Below, one piece after another: positions 49,736 to 60,326 of a DNA stretch of 64,000 bases. Within the stretch, counting starts at the first letter, position 1, and each line of letters starts with the position of its first letter. The notes under the pieces were generated by a model, which worked only from the letters and a program-made list of their open reading frames with translations, did not search any database and was not told the origin of the DNA. The stretch spans positions 1 through 64,000 of the forward strand of contig CANRNY010000014.1 in assembly GCA_947632085.1 (NCBI GenBank), given 5' to 3'. The position numbers and the translations under genes are program-made. The DNA comes from an uncultured Bacilli bacterium (GTDB lineage: Bacteria; Bacillota_I; Bacilli_A; RF39; UBA660).

Positions 49736-50455
49736 TTATTGACGATTAAAGAATTTCTCAAAAGTTTTTTCTTCATCAGCTAATATTTCATCAGTTAATT
49801 CATCTCTTGAACCTTCTTGTTTATCAGATTGTCCTTCAACTAATTCAATAGCTTTACCATCTTCTACATATACGAAATTTGGTAAGAAAATTCTTTTTTC
49901 ACCAACATTAACTTTTTTACCTTTACTAGTAGTTAAAGTATAAGCACTTAAGACTTTATCTAAACGTTCTAGTAATTCTTGGTAACCTGCTCCACCTTCA
50001 GATTTTAACTCAGGTTTATTTTTATCATTTAAAACATAGGTATCTCTTAAAGCTTCAACATGATCATCTGACCAAGCATCAACATAATAAATTTTATCAA
50101 TGTTATTTTCATTAGCTACTTCAAGAGCTTTTTCGATAACACTACGGCACCATGGACAATAACGAGAACCAAAATAAACATAGAATGTTTCTTTATTATC
50201 CATCATTTTAACTATATCAGGAGCTGTAGAATAAACAATAGGATTTTCTTTAGGAATAGTTATTGTGCGATGTTCTTGATTAGAATTATTTTTAGTACCA
50301 TTTAAAGCTTCATATTCATCTTTAAATTTCTCGGCATCAGTTTGAATAGTATAATCGATATTACCTTCTTTTTTCTCTTCTTCCTTTTTAGCACAACCGA
50401 CAGTAATACCTACAATAACACTAATAATTAATAATAAACTTAAAAATTTTTTCAT
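49736..50455 (-). CDS. Lipoprotein-like thioredoxin-fold protein (CPWC)
   Basis: FYVYFGSRYCPWCRSVIEKALEVANENN; lipobox-like GCA; similar to 27720..28448. Confidence 0.8.
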   Translation of the reverse strand: MKKFLSLLLIISVIVGITVGCAKKEEEKKEGNIDYTIQTDAEKFKDEYEALNGTKNNSNQEHRTITIPKENPIVYSTAPDIVKMMDNKETFYVYFGSRYCPWCRSVIEKALEVANENNIDKIYYVDAWSDDHVEALRDTYVLNDKNKPELKSEGGAGYQELLERLDKVLSAYTLTTSKGKKVNVGEKRIFLPNFVYVEDGKAIELVEGQSDKQEGSRDELTDEILADEEKTFEKFFNRQ

Positions 50456-50512
50456 ATATTTCACCAACTTCATTTACTATTATAACCTAATTTATCTTTT
50501 TATTAAATAATA

Positions 50513-51049
50513 TTATTTCATTTTCTTATCATATATAAAACAAGCTATAGAAAAGATAAGTAAGACAATTATACAAAGTATATTAGAATAATTAAAGGTA
50601 TTAGTTGATAAAAGTAAAGATATTGACAAATTAATCGTAAAAGAAAAGGAAGCTGTTAGAAGAAGTTCAAAGGCAGCACCTTTTAAATTTTCAGTATGAT
50701 ATTTTTTATATATTAAATATGTACCCCATAAATATAGTAAAGTTATGATGGAACTTAGACTACCGATTTTTAAGATATTAAAATTATGGAGAAGACAACT
50801 TAAGATTAAAAAATATGGAATGATAAAAATAGTTAAACTAATTAAGGAGCAGATAATTTTTCGTTTCTTAGGTAAGATAAGGGCTGGAATAGTTATTAGA
50901 TAACATAGTAATAAACTATATAAAACGATTAAAGACCAAGATAAAGTATGACTAATGAAATAATTAGAAATAAGACATATTATAGCTACGATAAGAAATA
51001 TAATAGAATAAATAATTGTTACTCGCTTATTCTTAATTTTTAATTTCAT
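50513..51049 (-). CDS. Hypothetical membrane protein
   Basis: 178 aa hydrophobic ORF. Confidence 0.65.
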   Translation of the reverse strand: MKLKIKNKRVTIIYSIIFLIVAIICLISNYFISHTLSWSLIVLYSLLLCYLITIPALILPKKRKIICSLISLTIFIIPYFLILSCLLHNFNILKIGSLSSIITLLYLWGTYLIYKKYHTENLKGAAFELLLTASFSFTINLSISLLLSTNTFNYSNILCIIVLLIFSIACFIYDKKMK

Positions 51050-51064
51050 AATACATACCCTCTT

Positions 51065-51604
51065 TTATTTTATTAATTCTTGAAGATTAGAAAAATAATA
51101 AACGTTTTCTGGAACTATTTGCTTATCTATTTGACGATCATAAGTATCAATTAATTTTCCACCCATATGAAGATAAAAGTCATTAGCTTTATTACCTTTT
51201 AAACAACCAATAACCATAGAATTAAAGCCCATATTTAGTAATTCTTGAACATTATTTAGAAATAAAATTTTACCATAACCTTTACCTTTTACTTTGTTTA
51301 GTAAATAAATTGAATATATTTCGCCAGTATTGGGGTGTTTAGGATCATGAGATGGACCACATGATGTCATACCAACTGGTTCATTATCTATTAAGAGTAA
51401 AAACTTTTTATCACTACTATTATTACTTTTATTTTCTAAAAACTTAAGTTGTTGACGAGTAATATACTTCTCACGATTAGTATCTATTTCATGTAAATAA
51501 CTATTAGCAACAAGACCTGGATAACTTTCTATCCAAGATGTAATATTAACATTCATATAAGCTCTTATATCTTCATAAGTAACTTCTTTTATTTGATAAG
51601 CCAT
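51065..51604 (-). CDS. GNAT family N-acetyltransferase
   Basis: GEIYSIYLLNKVKGKGYGKILFLNNVQELLNMG. Confidence 0.9.
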   Translation of the reverse strand: MAYQIKEVTYEDIRAYMNVNITSWIESYPGLVANSYLHEIDTNREKYITRQQLKFLENKSNNSSDKKFLLLIDNEPVGMTSCGPSHDPKHPNTGEIYSIYLLNKVKGKGYGKILFLNNVQELLNMGFNSMVIGCLKGNKANDFYLHMGGKLIDTYDRQIDKQIVPENVYYFSNLQELIK

Positions 51605-51654
51605 ATTATAATTCCCTTCTATTTTAAAAAAGTAAATCGCTAAGATTTACTTAA

Positions 51655-52317
51655 TTATATAACATATAGTAAGATTGAGAAGAATTGGAAAATACTACCA
51701 CCTAGAACAAAGAAATGCCAAATAGAATGCATATATTTTACTTTACTTCCTATTAAATAAATAACAGCACCAATAGTATATATAATACCACCTGTTAATA
51801 ATAGAATTAAACCTGGAGTAGCTAAATTGGCAATTAATGGTTTTAATGAGAATAAAGCCATCCACCCCATTATAAGGTATAAAGGAAAAGCAATATAACG
51901 GAATTTTTCTAAAGCTATACTATTACCAATAATACCAATTATGGCACATAACCACATAATAGATAACATAATAGTACCTTTTAAACCACCAATTACTAGT
52001 AAAAGAAATGGTGTATAACTACCAGCAATAAGTAAAAATATACTACAATGATCAAAAATACGGAATACTTTTTTAGCTCTATTAGGTTTAAAACTATGAT
52101 ATAAACAACTCATTAAATATAAAATAATTAAACTAACACCATAGATACAACTTGATACAATAGCTGTAGGATTATGATGAAGACTTGAGAATACAACACA
52201 TAAAACTAAAGCTGCAATAGATAGTAAAGCACCTACTCCATGTGATATAGCACTAATTAATTCTTCACTTAAAGAATATTTAGGAATAGTTATTCGTTCT
52301 TTTTTCTTTGTTTTCAT
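51655..52317 (-). CDS. Hemolysin III / PAQR family protein
   Basis: EELISAISHGVGALLSIAALVLC ... CLYHSF ... HSIWHFFVLGGS. Confidence 0.95.
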   Translation of the reverse strand: MKTKKKERITIPKYSLSEELISAISHGVGALLSIAALVLCVVFSSLHHNPTAIVSSCIYGVSLIILYLMSCLYHSFKPNRAKKVFRIFDHCSIFLLIAGSYTPFLLLVIGGLKGTIMLSIMWLCAIIGIIGNSIALEKFRYIAFPLYLIMGWMALFSLKPLIANLATPGLILLLTGGIIYTIGAVIYLIGSKVKYMHSIWHFFVLGGSIFQFFSILLYVI

Positions 52318-52459
52318 TTAATCACCTAATAATATTATATAATAAAAGACAATATTATGCTAGGAACAATATTTTATTTATAAAATTATAGTATTTTAGT
52401 TATTTTAAATAATATAGTTTTAAGAATTAAAAAAAGTACTATTTAATAGTACTAATTTA

Positions 52460-52852
52460 TTAAAATTTATAAGTTATTGGTTCATGTTCAAAAGAATATA
52501 TAGTAGCTGTAACATTTTTTAAATATAGGACTTCAGTATTATCATCAGTAGGACTATACATATCTTTTAAATCAGGATAATTATTTAGCATATCCTCTTT
52601 AGCTTCAACGCGATCATCTCTTACTACTTCACCTGAAACACGAAGCCATTCACCATATTTAAAAGCACATAATTCAATATAGGGATTCTTTTGCATTTGT
52701 TTGGAAACGTCTTTAACTTTACCAGTTTGAATATATAATTTATCTTCAAATAAGTTAATTGTTCCAAATGGTCTTACACGCGGTTTATCATCATCAATAG
52801 TGGCTAAAAAATACATACCACATTCTTTTAAAAAATCATAAGTTTCTTTCAT
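52460..52852 (-). CDS. Pyridoxamine 5'-phosphate oxidase-like protein
   Basis: YFLATIDDDKPRVRPFGTINLFEDKLYIQTGK. Confidence 0.9.
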   Translation of the reverse strand: MKETYDFLKECGMYFLATIDDDKPRVRPFGTINLFEDKLYIQTGKVKDVSKQMQKNPYIELCAFKYGEWLRVSGEVVRDDRVEAKEDMLNNYPDLKDMYSPTDDNTEVLYLKNVTATIYSFEHEPITYKF

Positions 52853-52856
52853 TTTA

Positions 52857-53744
52857 TTACTCCATTTCTTTTATAGCAATTGTGGCAGCGATACTACCAT
52901 CACTAACAGCAGTAGTTAACTGTCTTAATTCTTTTACTCTAGCGTCCCCTGCGACATAAATACCTTTAGTCTTAGTATGAACACCATCTAAAGATATTAT
53001 ATAACCATTATTATCTAAGTCAACGACATTAGTAAATATTTCATTATGAGGTTTTTGACCAATGGCAATAAATAAGCCAGCGATAGTTATATCTTGTTTT
53101 TGATTTTGGGTATTAATGGTAATACTTTCTAACTTATCCACTCCATTTAAAGAAGATATTTCTGAATCGAGAATAAATTTAACATTAGATTTATTTTTTA
53201 ATTCTTCGACATATTTAGCTTCGCCTCTAAAAGAGTTACGACGATGAATTAAATAAACTGTATTAGCTAAATTAGATAAATAAAGAGCATCTTCTAAAGC
53301 GGTATTACCACCACCAACAACTGCTACATCCCTACCTTTAAAAAAATTACCATCACAAGTTGCACAATAGGAAATGCCTTTACCAGTAAAAGATTCTTCA
53401 TTTGTTAAATTTAAATGACTTTTTGAAACACCAGTCGCAATAATAATAGCTTTTGCTTGATAAGTATTTTTAGAAGTTATTACTTGTTTGTCTTTGCTAA
53501 TATCAGTTACTCTTTCATAAATTATTTCGCCACCTAAATCTTTAACTTGGTTATATAAGTTAGTGGCAAAATCAAAACCAGAAATAGATGGAATACCTGG
53601 ATAGTTTTCAATATTACTAGCATTTATTATCTGTCCACCATAACTTTTAGCTTCTAAGACTAAAACTTTTTTATTAGCGCGTAAAGCATATAAAGCACTT
53701 GTAAGACCAGCTGGTCCAGCACCAATGATTATTATATCGTACAC
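52857..53744 (-). CDS. trxB: Thioredoxin reductase
   Basis: IIGAGPAGLTSALYALRA, SYCATCDGNFF, VYVAGDARVKELRQLTTAVSDGSIAA. Confidence 0.93.
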   Translation of the reverse strand: MYDIIIIGAGPAGLTSALYALRANKKVLVLEAKSYGGQIINASNIENYPGIPSISGFDFATNLYNQVKDLGGEIIYERVTDISKDKQVITSKNTYQAKAIIIATGVSKSHLNLTNEESFTGKGISYCATCDGNFFKGRDVAVVGGGNTALEDALYLSNLANTVYLIHRRNSFRGEAKYVEELKNKSNVKFILDSEISSLNGVDKLESITINTQNQKQDITIAGLFIAIGQKPHNEIFTNVVDLDNNGYIISLDGVHTKTKGIYVAGDARVKELRQLTTAVSDGSIAATIAIKEME

Positions 53745-54085
53745 ATAATCACCCTTTTTCTATATATTTTAAAAAACTCTTGGATAAGAGTTTTATTTCA
53801 ATAAGTTTAGATTCTTTAGTACTGAATGAAACTCATTATATCAATCACTTTAATAATACCATATTTTCGTATGATTTTAAATATTCTATAGCTCTTGCAA
53901 ATATTCTTTTATTTAGAAATTTATTTAATTGCTTTATCCCCTTCTATTATTATAGTTATTTATTAATTTTCTAAAATAAAATACCAATTTTTAAGTAAAA
54001 TCTTTGTCTTTTTTGAGAGTAAAAAGGCAAAATTTATTGTGATAATAATGAGTTTTTGTTACAATGAAACAAGGTGATTGAAATA

Positions 54086-54859
54086 ATGAAAAGAATATTA
54101 ATCTCGATAATCTCGATAATTTCGCTTTTTATCTTATTTTTGGTTATATTTTGCTTTATTTCTTTACATAGTAAGAAAGTCTCTATGTCTCCTACGGATA
54201 CAAATGATACAAATAATACAATTGAGAATATCCCAAGTGAGATTACAACATATTATCCATCAGATAAAATTTTAATTATTGGTGATTCTAGAATGGTTGG
54301 AGCTAGCAAAGCAGTTTCTTTGGACAATGTATTTTTTGTTGCGAAAAATGGCGCTACTTGTAATTATTTTTGGGAAGAAGCAGTTCCTGAGGCCGAAAAA
54401 ATTTTAGAGCAATATCCAGAAGATCACTTTACTATTTTCTTAAATTTAGGAATTAATGATTTAGATAAATTAGAAAGAGAAACGAAACAAAAAGAATTAG
54501 ATAATAAAACGATATGTGATGCAAATACTTATGCAGATTATTATAGACAATTAAAAGAAAAATGGCCTACTCATAATTTTTTCTTTTTATCTGTTAATCC
54601 GCTAGATGAAAACGTTTTAAAAACAGGAAAGTATAAAAATGCGATAATGAGTACAAATAAAAAAGTGGAAGAATTTAATGAAAAAGTTGCAAGTAAACTA
54701 TCAGAAAAAGATTTTCTTTATTGTGATACCTTCCATCAATTAATGGATGCGGGATATGAAAGTCCTGATGGACTTCATTATAGTGATAAAACATATCAGG
54801 ATATTATCAATGGAGTAGAAAAATGCTATAGTGATTTGCAAGAAGATATTAATAAATAA
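54086..54859 (+). CDS. Membrane-anchored SGNH/GDSL hydrolase
   Basis: ILIIGDSRMVGA ... LNLGINDLD ... DGLHYSDKTYQ; ATG 54086 with AAGGTG RBS. Confidence 0.9.
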   Translation: MKRILISIISIISLFILFLVIFCFISLHSKKVSMSPTDTNDTNNTIENIPSEITTYYPSDKILIIGDSRMVGASKAVSLDNVFFVAKNGATCNYFWEEAVPEAEKILEQYPEDHFTIFLNLGINDLDKLERETKQKELDNKTICDANTYADYYRQLKEKWPTHNFFFLSVNPLDENVLKTGKYKNAIMSTNKKVEEFNEKVASKLSEKDFLYCDTFHQLMDAGYESPDGLHYSDKTYQDIINGVEKCYSDLQEDINK

Positions 54860-54948
54860 AGGAGAAATAATATCATTAATAGAAACAATTTCTCCTTTCA
54901 TAAATTCCCCTATTTTATTGCACAAAAAAGGCTGATTATTCAGTCTTT

Positions 54949-55821
54949 TTATATTTCAACAAGTTCATATTCTTTAGTACCAATACCTAAATCAGCAGCG
55001 GCATCAATAGTATGAGTACCATGACGAGAATTAATTCTTTCTAGTAGATGGTCACGACCTGGATCATCAGATGATTTAACCAAATCAATACAAGCTTGAT
55101 CAATAGCTACTGGATCAGTTGAAGCTAGAATACCAATATCTTTCATACATGGATCTTCTGCAACATTACAACAATCACAATCTACTGACATATTACACAT
55201 AATATTTATATAGGCAATATTATCTTTAAAATGATTTACTACTGATGAGGCAGCATCAGCCATTGATTCTAAGAATTTATCTTGATCTTGATTAAACATA
55301 TCTTCATAAGAACCATTATTACCACAACAATGAATAAATCTTTTACCTTTACTTGATGCTACACCAATAGATAGTTGCTTTAAGGCTCCACCAAAACCAC
55401 CCATTGGATGACCTTTAAAGTGTGATAAGACTAGCATTGAATCATAGTTATTAATATTTTTACCAACATAATTTTTCTTAATTACTTTGCCATTAGGAAT
55501 AGCTAGTTCAATATCTTCATCACTATCCATAATATCAACAGTAAAGTAATTACTCCATTCATGTTCTTTCATTAATTCTAAATGTTTTTCAGTTGTATCA
55601 CGTGCTCCATCATAAGCAGTATTACATTCAACAACTGTACCATTAACATATTCAATCATTGGTTTTAAAAATTCTGGACGAAGATAATTTTGGTTTCCTC
55701 TTTCACCAGAATGAACTTTAACAGCTACTTTGCCTGGTAATTTACGACCTAAAGTTTCATACATCTTAATAACACCTTCAGGTGTTAAATCTCTTGTAAA
55801 ATATACCTTTGCTTTTTCCAT
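54949..55821 (-). CDS. DUF362 domain protein
   Basis: VAVKVHSGERGNQNYLRPEF ... LSHFKGHPMGGFGGALKQLSIG. Confidence 0.85.
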   Translation of the reverse strand: MEKAKVYFTRDLTPEGVIKMYETLGRKLPGKVAVKVHSGERGNQNYLRPEFLKPMIEYVNGTVVECNTAYDGARDTTEKHLELMKEHEWSNYFTVDIMDSDEDIELAIPNGKVIKKNYVGKNINNYDSMLVLSHFKGHPMGGFGGALKQLSIGVASSKGKRFIHCCGNNGSYEDMFNQDQDKFLESMADAASSVVNHFKDNIAYINIMCNMSVDCDCCNVAEDPCMKDIGILASTDPVAIDQACIDLVKSSDDPGRDHLLERINSRHGTHTIDAAADLGIGTKEYELVEI

Positions 55822-55915
55822 TATATCTCTCCTTAATTTATATATTTATAATATAGCTTTTTTAGTGAAGATTTGTCAATCATTTAAAGAAAAAAATAAA
55901 GATATAAGAATATCT

Positions 55916-56308
55916 TTATAGTTTAATTACTTTAGGTTTATCATCAAATGATGAAATAGTTGCTTCGATATTAGTTAAATATAAACATTCGACATTATCA
56001 TCGTTAGCATCATACATTTCAGCAAGTTTAGGAAAGTCATCTAAGATAGCTTGTTTTGCTTCAATGTTATCTTCAGGTATGGCTTCTGCTGTTACTCTTA
56101 TCCATTCATCACCATTATAATTACATAATTCGACTTTAGGATTTTTATGCATTTGCTTAGAAACATTTTTATCTTTAGTCGTTAATATATATAATTTATC
56201 ATTAACTATTTTAATAGACATAAATGGTCTTACACGTGGTTGTTTACCATCGAGAGTAGCTAGATAATAACAATCCCCTTGCTTTAAAAAGTTATATATT
56301 TCATTCAT
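55916..56308 (-). CDS. Pyridoxamine 5'-phosphate oxidase-like protein (paralogue of 52460..52852)
   Basis: YYLATLDGKQPRVRPFMSIKIVNDKLYILTTK. Confidence 0.9.
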   Translation of the reverse strand: MNEIYNFLKQGDCYYLATLDGKQPRVRPFMSIKIVNDKLYILTTKDKNVSKQMHKNPKVELCNYNGDEWIRVTAEAIPEDNIEAKQAILDDFPKLAEMYDANDDNVECLYLTNIEATISSFDDKPKVIKL

Positions 56309-56368
56309 AATAATTCCTCTTTTCTATTATTAGGTTACCCAATATAAGAATTATTATTTAAGAAATTA

Positions 56369-56905
56369 TTATTTAATTATAAAAGTATAAATTGAATCGA
56401 TAAGAACAATAACTAGTAAGATACTGGTAATTATTGTTAAGACTTTTTTTGGTAATTTAGAAGTTAGTTTTTCAAATAATGGTTGTAATAAGTAAAGAAA
56501 GATAACACCACCTAAACCAAATCTTATAGATGGAGATAAAGCAATACGAGCTTGGAAATTTATTTTATAATCGGCATAGGTTTGCCAGGGCCATGAACCC
56601 ATAAATGCTTCACAGATATATGATGTTATTAGTTCTAAAATAGTAGCTGATAACATACAACCTAAAAATACTAATGGGATATAAAATAATTTTTTAGGGT
56701 ATGTTTTATCTTTTATTAAAGGATATATTAAGAAGATAAAGATTAAGGCACCAAAGCCATATACAGGACAATAGGGACCAAATAAAACACCACGATTAGA
56801 GAATCCCCAATGATAGATAAAGACTTCTAAGAAGACTTCATAGCACCAACCAATAATGGCGTATAACCAAAAGTATAAAAAGTATTTTTCAATTTTTTCT
56901 AACAT
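56369..56905 (-). CDS. Putative ABC transporter permease (CmpB / PF06541-type) membrane protein
   Basis: YAIIGWCYEVFLEVFIYHWGFSNRGVLFGPYCPVYGFGA. Confidence 0.85.
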   Translation of the reverse strand: MLEKIEKYFLYFWLYAIIGWCYEVFLEVFIYHWGFSNRGVLFGPYCPVYGFGALIFIFLIYPLIKDKTYPKKLFYIPLVFLGCMLSATILELITSYICEAFMGSWPWQTYADYKINFQARIALSPSIRFGLGGVIFLYLLQPLFEKLTSKLPKKVLTIITSILLVIVLIDSIYTFIIK

Positions 56906-56965
56906 AGTAACACCTACTCTATTTGTATTATAACATAAGAAAAGATATAGAATTAACTATATCTA

Positions 56966-57793
56966 TTATTCTTTATCATCATAAGTGTCTAGAAATGATT
57001 CATAGATACCATCTTTTTTAGTACCTAAGATGCAACATAAATTAACATTATCTAAAGCTTTAAAGATATTATGATCAACATCTTTATTTACTTCACGTAA
57101 TTTATTAATTAGAGCTTTTATTTCTTTACGTTTACTATTATTTTCAAACATACTTTTAGCTGTAAAACGACAAGCACAATTTAAGAATGTTAAGTTATTA
57201 AAGTCTTTCCATGCAATAATTGATGATTCTTTAACTAAGTATAAAGGTCTTATTAGTTCTAAGCCTTTAAAGTTATCACTATGTAGTTTAGGCATCATTG
57301 TTTTTATTTCGGCACCATATAATAAAGATAGTAAAGTTGTTTCAATAACATCATCAAAATGGTGACCTAAAGCTATTTTATTACAACCTAGTTCTTGAGC
57401 TTTATTGTATAGATGACCTCTTCGCATACGAGCACATAAATAGCAAGGGGCTTCACTACTTATAGTATCAACTACTTCAAAGATATCACTTTCAAAGACT
57501 TCAATAGGAATATTTAGAGTCTTAGCGTTTTCTATAATTAAATCGATATTGGCTTTATTATAACCAGGATTCATAACGACATAGTGAGCTTCAAAATTAA
57601 TCTGACTATGTCTTTTTAGTTCTTGGATGCATTTGGCTAGTAAAAAGGAATCTTTACCACCACTTATACAAACCATAATTTTATCATTTTCATTAATTAA
57701 CTTATAGTCTTTAACAGCTTTAATAAACTTAGACCAAATTTCTTTACGATAGGTTTTAATAATACTACGTTCTATTTCACGATATCTTTCCAT
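56966..57793 (-). CDS. TtcA-family tRNA thiolation-type PP-loop ATPase
   Basis: MVCISGGKDSFLLA; CYLCARMRRG; NCACRF; GHHFDDVIETTLLSLLYGAE. Confidence 0.9.
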   Translation of the reverse strand: MERYREIERSIIKTYRKEIWSKFIKAVKDYKLINENDKIMVCISGGKDSFLLAKCIQELKRHSQINFEAHYVVMNPGYNKANIDLIIENAKTLNIPIEVFESDIFEVVDTISSEAPCYLCARMRRGHLYNKAQELGCNKIALGHHFDDVIETTLLSLLYGAEIKTMMPKLHSDNFKGLELIRPLYLVKESSIIAWKDFNNLTFLNCACRFTAKSMFENNSKRKEIKALINKLREVNKDVDHNIFKALDNVNLCCILGTKKDGIYESFLDTYDDKE

Positions 57794-57803
57794 ATTACTT
57801 CCC

Positions 57804-60014
57804 CTATTTAGATTCTTTCCATCTTTTTAGTCGTAAGGAATTAAAGACAACTGTTAAACTACTAAAGGTCATAGCAAGACCAGCAAACATAGGATTCATA
57901 CTAATATCAAAGCCTTTTAATAAACCAATAGCAATAGGAATCATACAAATATTATAGAAGAAGGCCCAGAATAAATTTTCTTTAATATTATTTAAAGTCT
58001 TTTGACTGATAGATAGTAAAGATGGGATTTTAGATAAGTTATCATTAATTAAGATGATATCAGCTGATGATGCTGCAATATCAGTTCCACTATTAAAACT
58101 TACACCAATATCAGCTGTAGCTAGTGATGGAGCGTCATTAATACCATCTCCAACCATCATAACTTTTTCTTCATTACGCATTAATTGTTTAATAACTTTA
58201 GTCTTTTCTTGTGGTAAGACACCAGCAATAACATTATCAATATTAAGTTCTTTAGCAATTTTTTGAGCTGTTATTTCATTATCACCAGTAAGCATAATAA
58301 CTTTTTTACCCATTTTCTTTAGTTTGGTTATCGTATATTTAGCATCATCTCTTAAAATATCATTTACACCTATTAAACCAATAACTTTTTTATCTTCAAT
58401 AACATATACAATACTACTACCTGAGCTAGCTAGTTTTTGTTCTTCTTTTTCGTAATCATTTTTTATTTTTAATTTAGAAAATAATTTATTATTACCAATA
58501 TAGATATCTTTATTATTTAATTTAGCAGTTACACCTATTCCTTCTAAATTTTTAAATTTAGTAATTTCTTGTAGAGTAAGATTGTTTTCTTTAGCATAGG
58601 AAGTAAAAGCAAGACTTATTGGATGAGTTACTTTTTCTTCTAGACTATAAACGATACTTAATAATTCACGATCTTGGTAATTACTATAATTATTTATAGA
58701 AGATATTTTTAAATTACCATAAGTTAAAGTACCTGTTTTATCAAAGACAATCGTATCTATTTTATGAGCTTGCTCTAGGACTTCACTAGTTTTAATAAGA
58801 ATACCATTTTTAGCACAAACGCCTTCGCTAACAACAATTGCTAAAGGAGTTGCTAATCCTAGAGCACATGGACAAGCTACTACTAAGACAGTAACAAAAG
58901 AGATTAAAGCTTCATTAAATGGATGACCTAATAATAAGTAACCAATAAAAGTTAAGATAGCAATAATTATTATTGATGGAACAAAGATACCACTAGCTTT
59001 ATCAGCTACTTTTTGAATATGTGATTTAGTATTAGATGCTTCAACAACTAAACGAACTATTTCGGAAATAGTTGAATCACGACCTATTTTAACAGCTTGA
59101 TATTCTATATAACCATCAATATTAATACTACCAGCTACAACATTATCTTTAACTTGTTTTTTAGTAGGAAGAGATTCACCAGTAATAAATGATTCATCTA
59201 TATGTGTTTCACCTTTAGTAATTAAACCATCAACTGCTATTTTCATACCAGGTTTACAGACTAAAATATCATCTTTTTTAACTTCATCTATCGTTACTTC
59301 TTTTTCACCAGTAGAAGTTTTTAATAAAGCCATACTAGGTGTTATTTGAACTAATTCTTTTAAAGCTTCTTTAGTTTTTTCTTTACTATGATAATCAATA
59401 AAACGACCAAATTTTATAAAGAAAATAATAATAGCACATGATTCAAAATATAAATTTTCGACATATTCATGATGACCATTAATAAGCATATAAAAGCTAT
59501 ATAAACTATATAGGAAACTAGCTGTTACACCTAAAGAAACTAAAGTATCCATATTATAAGAGCGATGAATAATATTTTTTATACCACTTTTAAATATATC
59601 TAAGCCATAAATAATAAATAAGATGGCTAATAAACATAGAATAAGACCATAATTAAAAGGATATTTCATCATATCAAGATATGGAAGTGATGGTAATTTT
59701 AACATATGAGACATAGAAACATATAAAGTAAAAATAGCTAAGATAGCAAAAATAATTAAAAAGACCTTTTCACGACCTTTTTTATTATTTTCTTTTTTAA
59801 AATCAAATTCACCAAGAGACTCAAAGCCAGCTTCTTTAACAAAACGATTTAAATCATCAATCGTTAATGATTCATCATAACTAATACTAGCTTGGGCTAA
59901 GACAAGGTTTACAGTAGCATCTAAAATACCTTCTTGTTTATTTAAATATTTTTCTAAACTAGATGAACAAGCACTACAACTCATTCCTTTAATACTTAAA
60001 ATTATTTTTTTCAT
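57804..60014 (-). CDS. copA: Copper-translocating P-type ATPase
   Basis: GMSCSACSSSLEKYL HMA domain; CPCALGLATP; DKTGTLT; MVGDGINDAPSLA. Confidence 0.95.
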   Translation of the reverse strand: MKKIILSIKGMSCSACSSSLEKYLNKQEGILDATVNLVLAQASISYDESLTIDDLNRFVKEAGFESLGEFDFKKENNKKGREKVFLIIFAILAIFTLYVSMSHMLKLPSLPYLDMMKYPFNYGLILCLLAILFIIYGLDIFKSGIKNIIHRSYNMDTLVSLGVTASFLYSLYSFYMLINGHHEYVENLYFESCAIIIFFIKFGRFIDYHSKEKTKEALKELVQITPSMALLKTSTGEKEVTIDEVKKDDILVCKPGMKIAVDGLITKGETHIDESFITGESLPTKKQVKDNVVAGSINIDGYIEYQAVKIGRDSTISEIVRLVVEASNTKSHIQKVADKASGIFVPSIIIIAILTFIGYLLLGHPFNEALISFVTVLVVACPCALGLATPLAIVVSEGVCAKNGILIKTSEVLEQAHKIDTIVFDKTGTLTYGNLKISSINNYSNYQDRELLSIVYSLEEKVTHPISLAFTSYAKENNLTLQEITKFKNLEGIGVTAKLNNKDIYIGNNKLFSKLKIKNDYEKEEQKLASSGSSIVYVIEDKKVIGLIGVNDILRDDAKYTITKLKKMGKKVIMLTGDNEITAQKIAKELNIDNVIAGVLPQEKTKVIKQLMRNEEKVMMVGDGINDAPSLATADIGVSFNSGTDIAASSADIILINDNLSKIPSLLSISQKTLNNIKENLFWAFFYNICMIPIAIGLLKGFDISMNPMFAGLAMTFSSLTVVFNSLRLKRWKESK

Positions 60015-60023
60015 ATAAAACTC

Positions 60024-60305
60024 CTATTTATATAAACGGCGATATAAATCCATTATTTCATTTAAACTTTCGAAGTTATCATTTTTAATATCTTCTACTA
60101 AACATGTATTTAAATGGTTTTTAATAATTTCTTCGCCTAAACTTTCTAAGCTCTTAGAAATAGCTGACATTTGAATTAAGATATCAGCACAATAACGATC
60201 ATTATCAACCATATCTTTAACACCACGAACTTGACCTTCAATAATATTTAATCTTTTTAATAAATATTTTTTATCTTCAGCAGAACGTTTTTTTATTTTA
60301 TTCAT
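60024..60305 (-). CDS. csoR: CsoR-family metal-sensing repressor
   Basis: LLKRLNIIEGQVRGVKDMVDNDRYCADILIQMSAI ... HLNTCLVEDI. Confidence 0.93.
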   Translation of the reverse strand: MNKIKKRSAEDKKYLLKRLNIIEGQVRGVKDMVDNDRYCADILIQMSAISKSLESLGEEIIKNHLNTCLVEDIKNDNFESLNEIMDLYRRLYK

Positions 60306-60326
60306 TTTAATCGCTTCCTCGAATAC

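Noticed and set aside
53780-53974. Plus-strand 64-aa ORF between trxB and the SGNH hydrolase
   Set aside because: No RBS, begins within the trxB terminator region. The opposite strand encodes a short KQLNKFLNKRIFARAIEYLKSYENMVLLK stretch, but I found no proper start codon, so I do not call it either.
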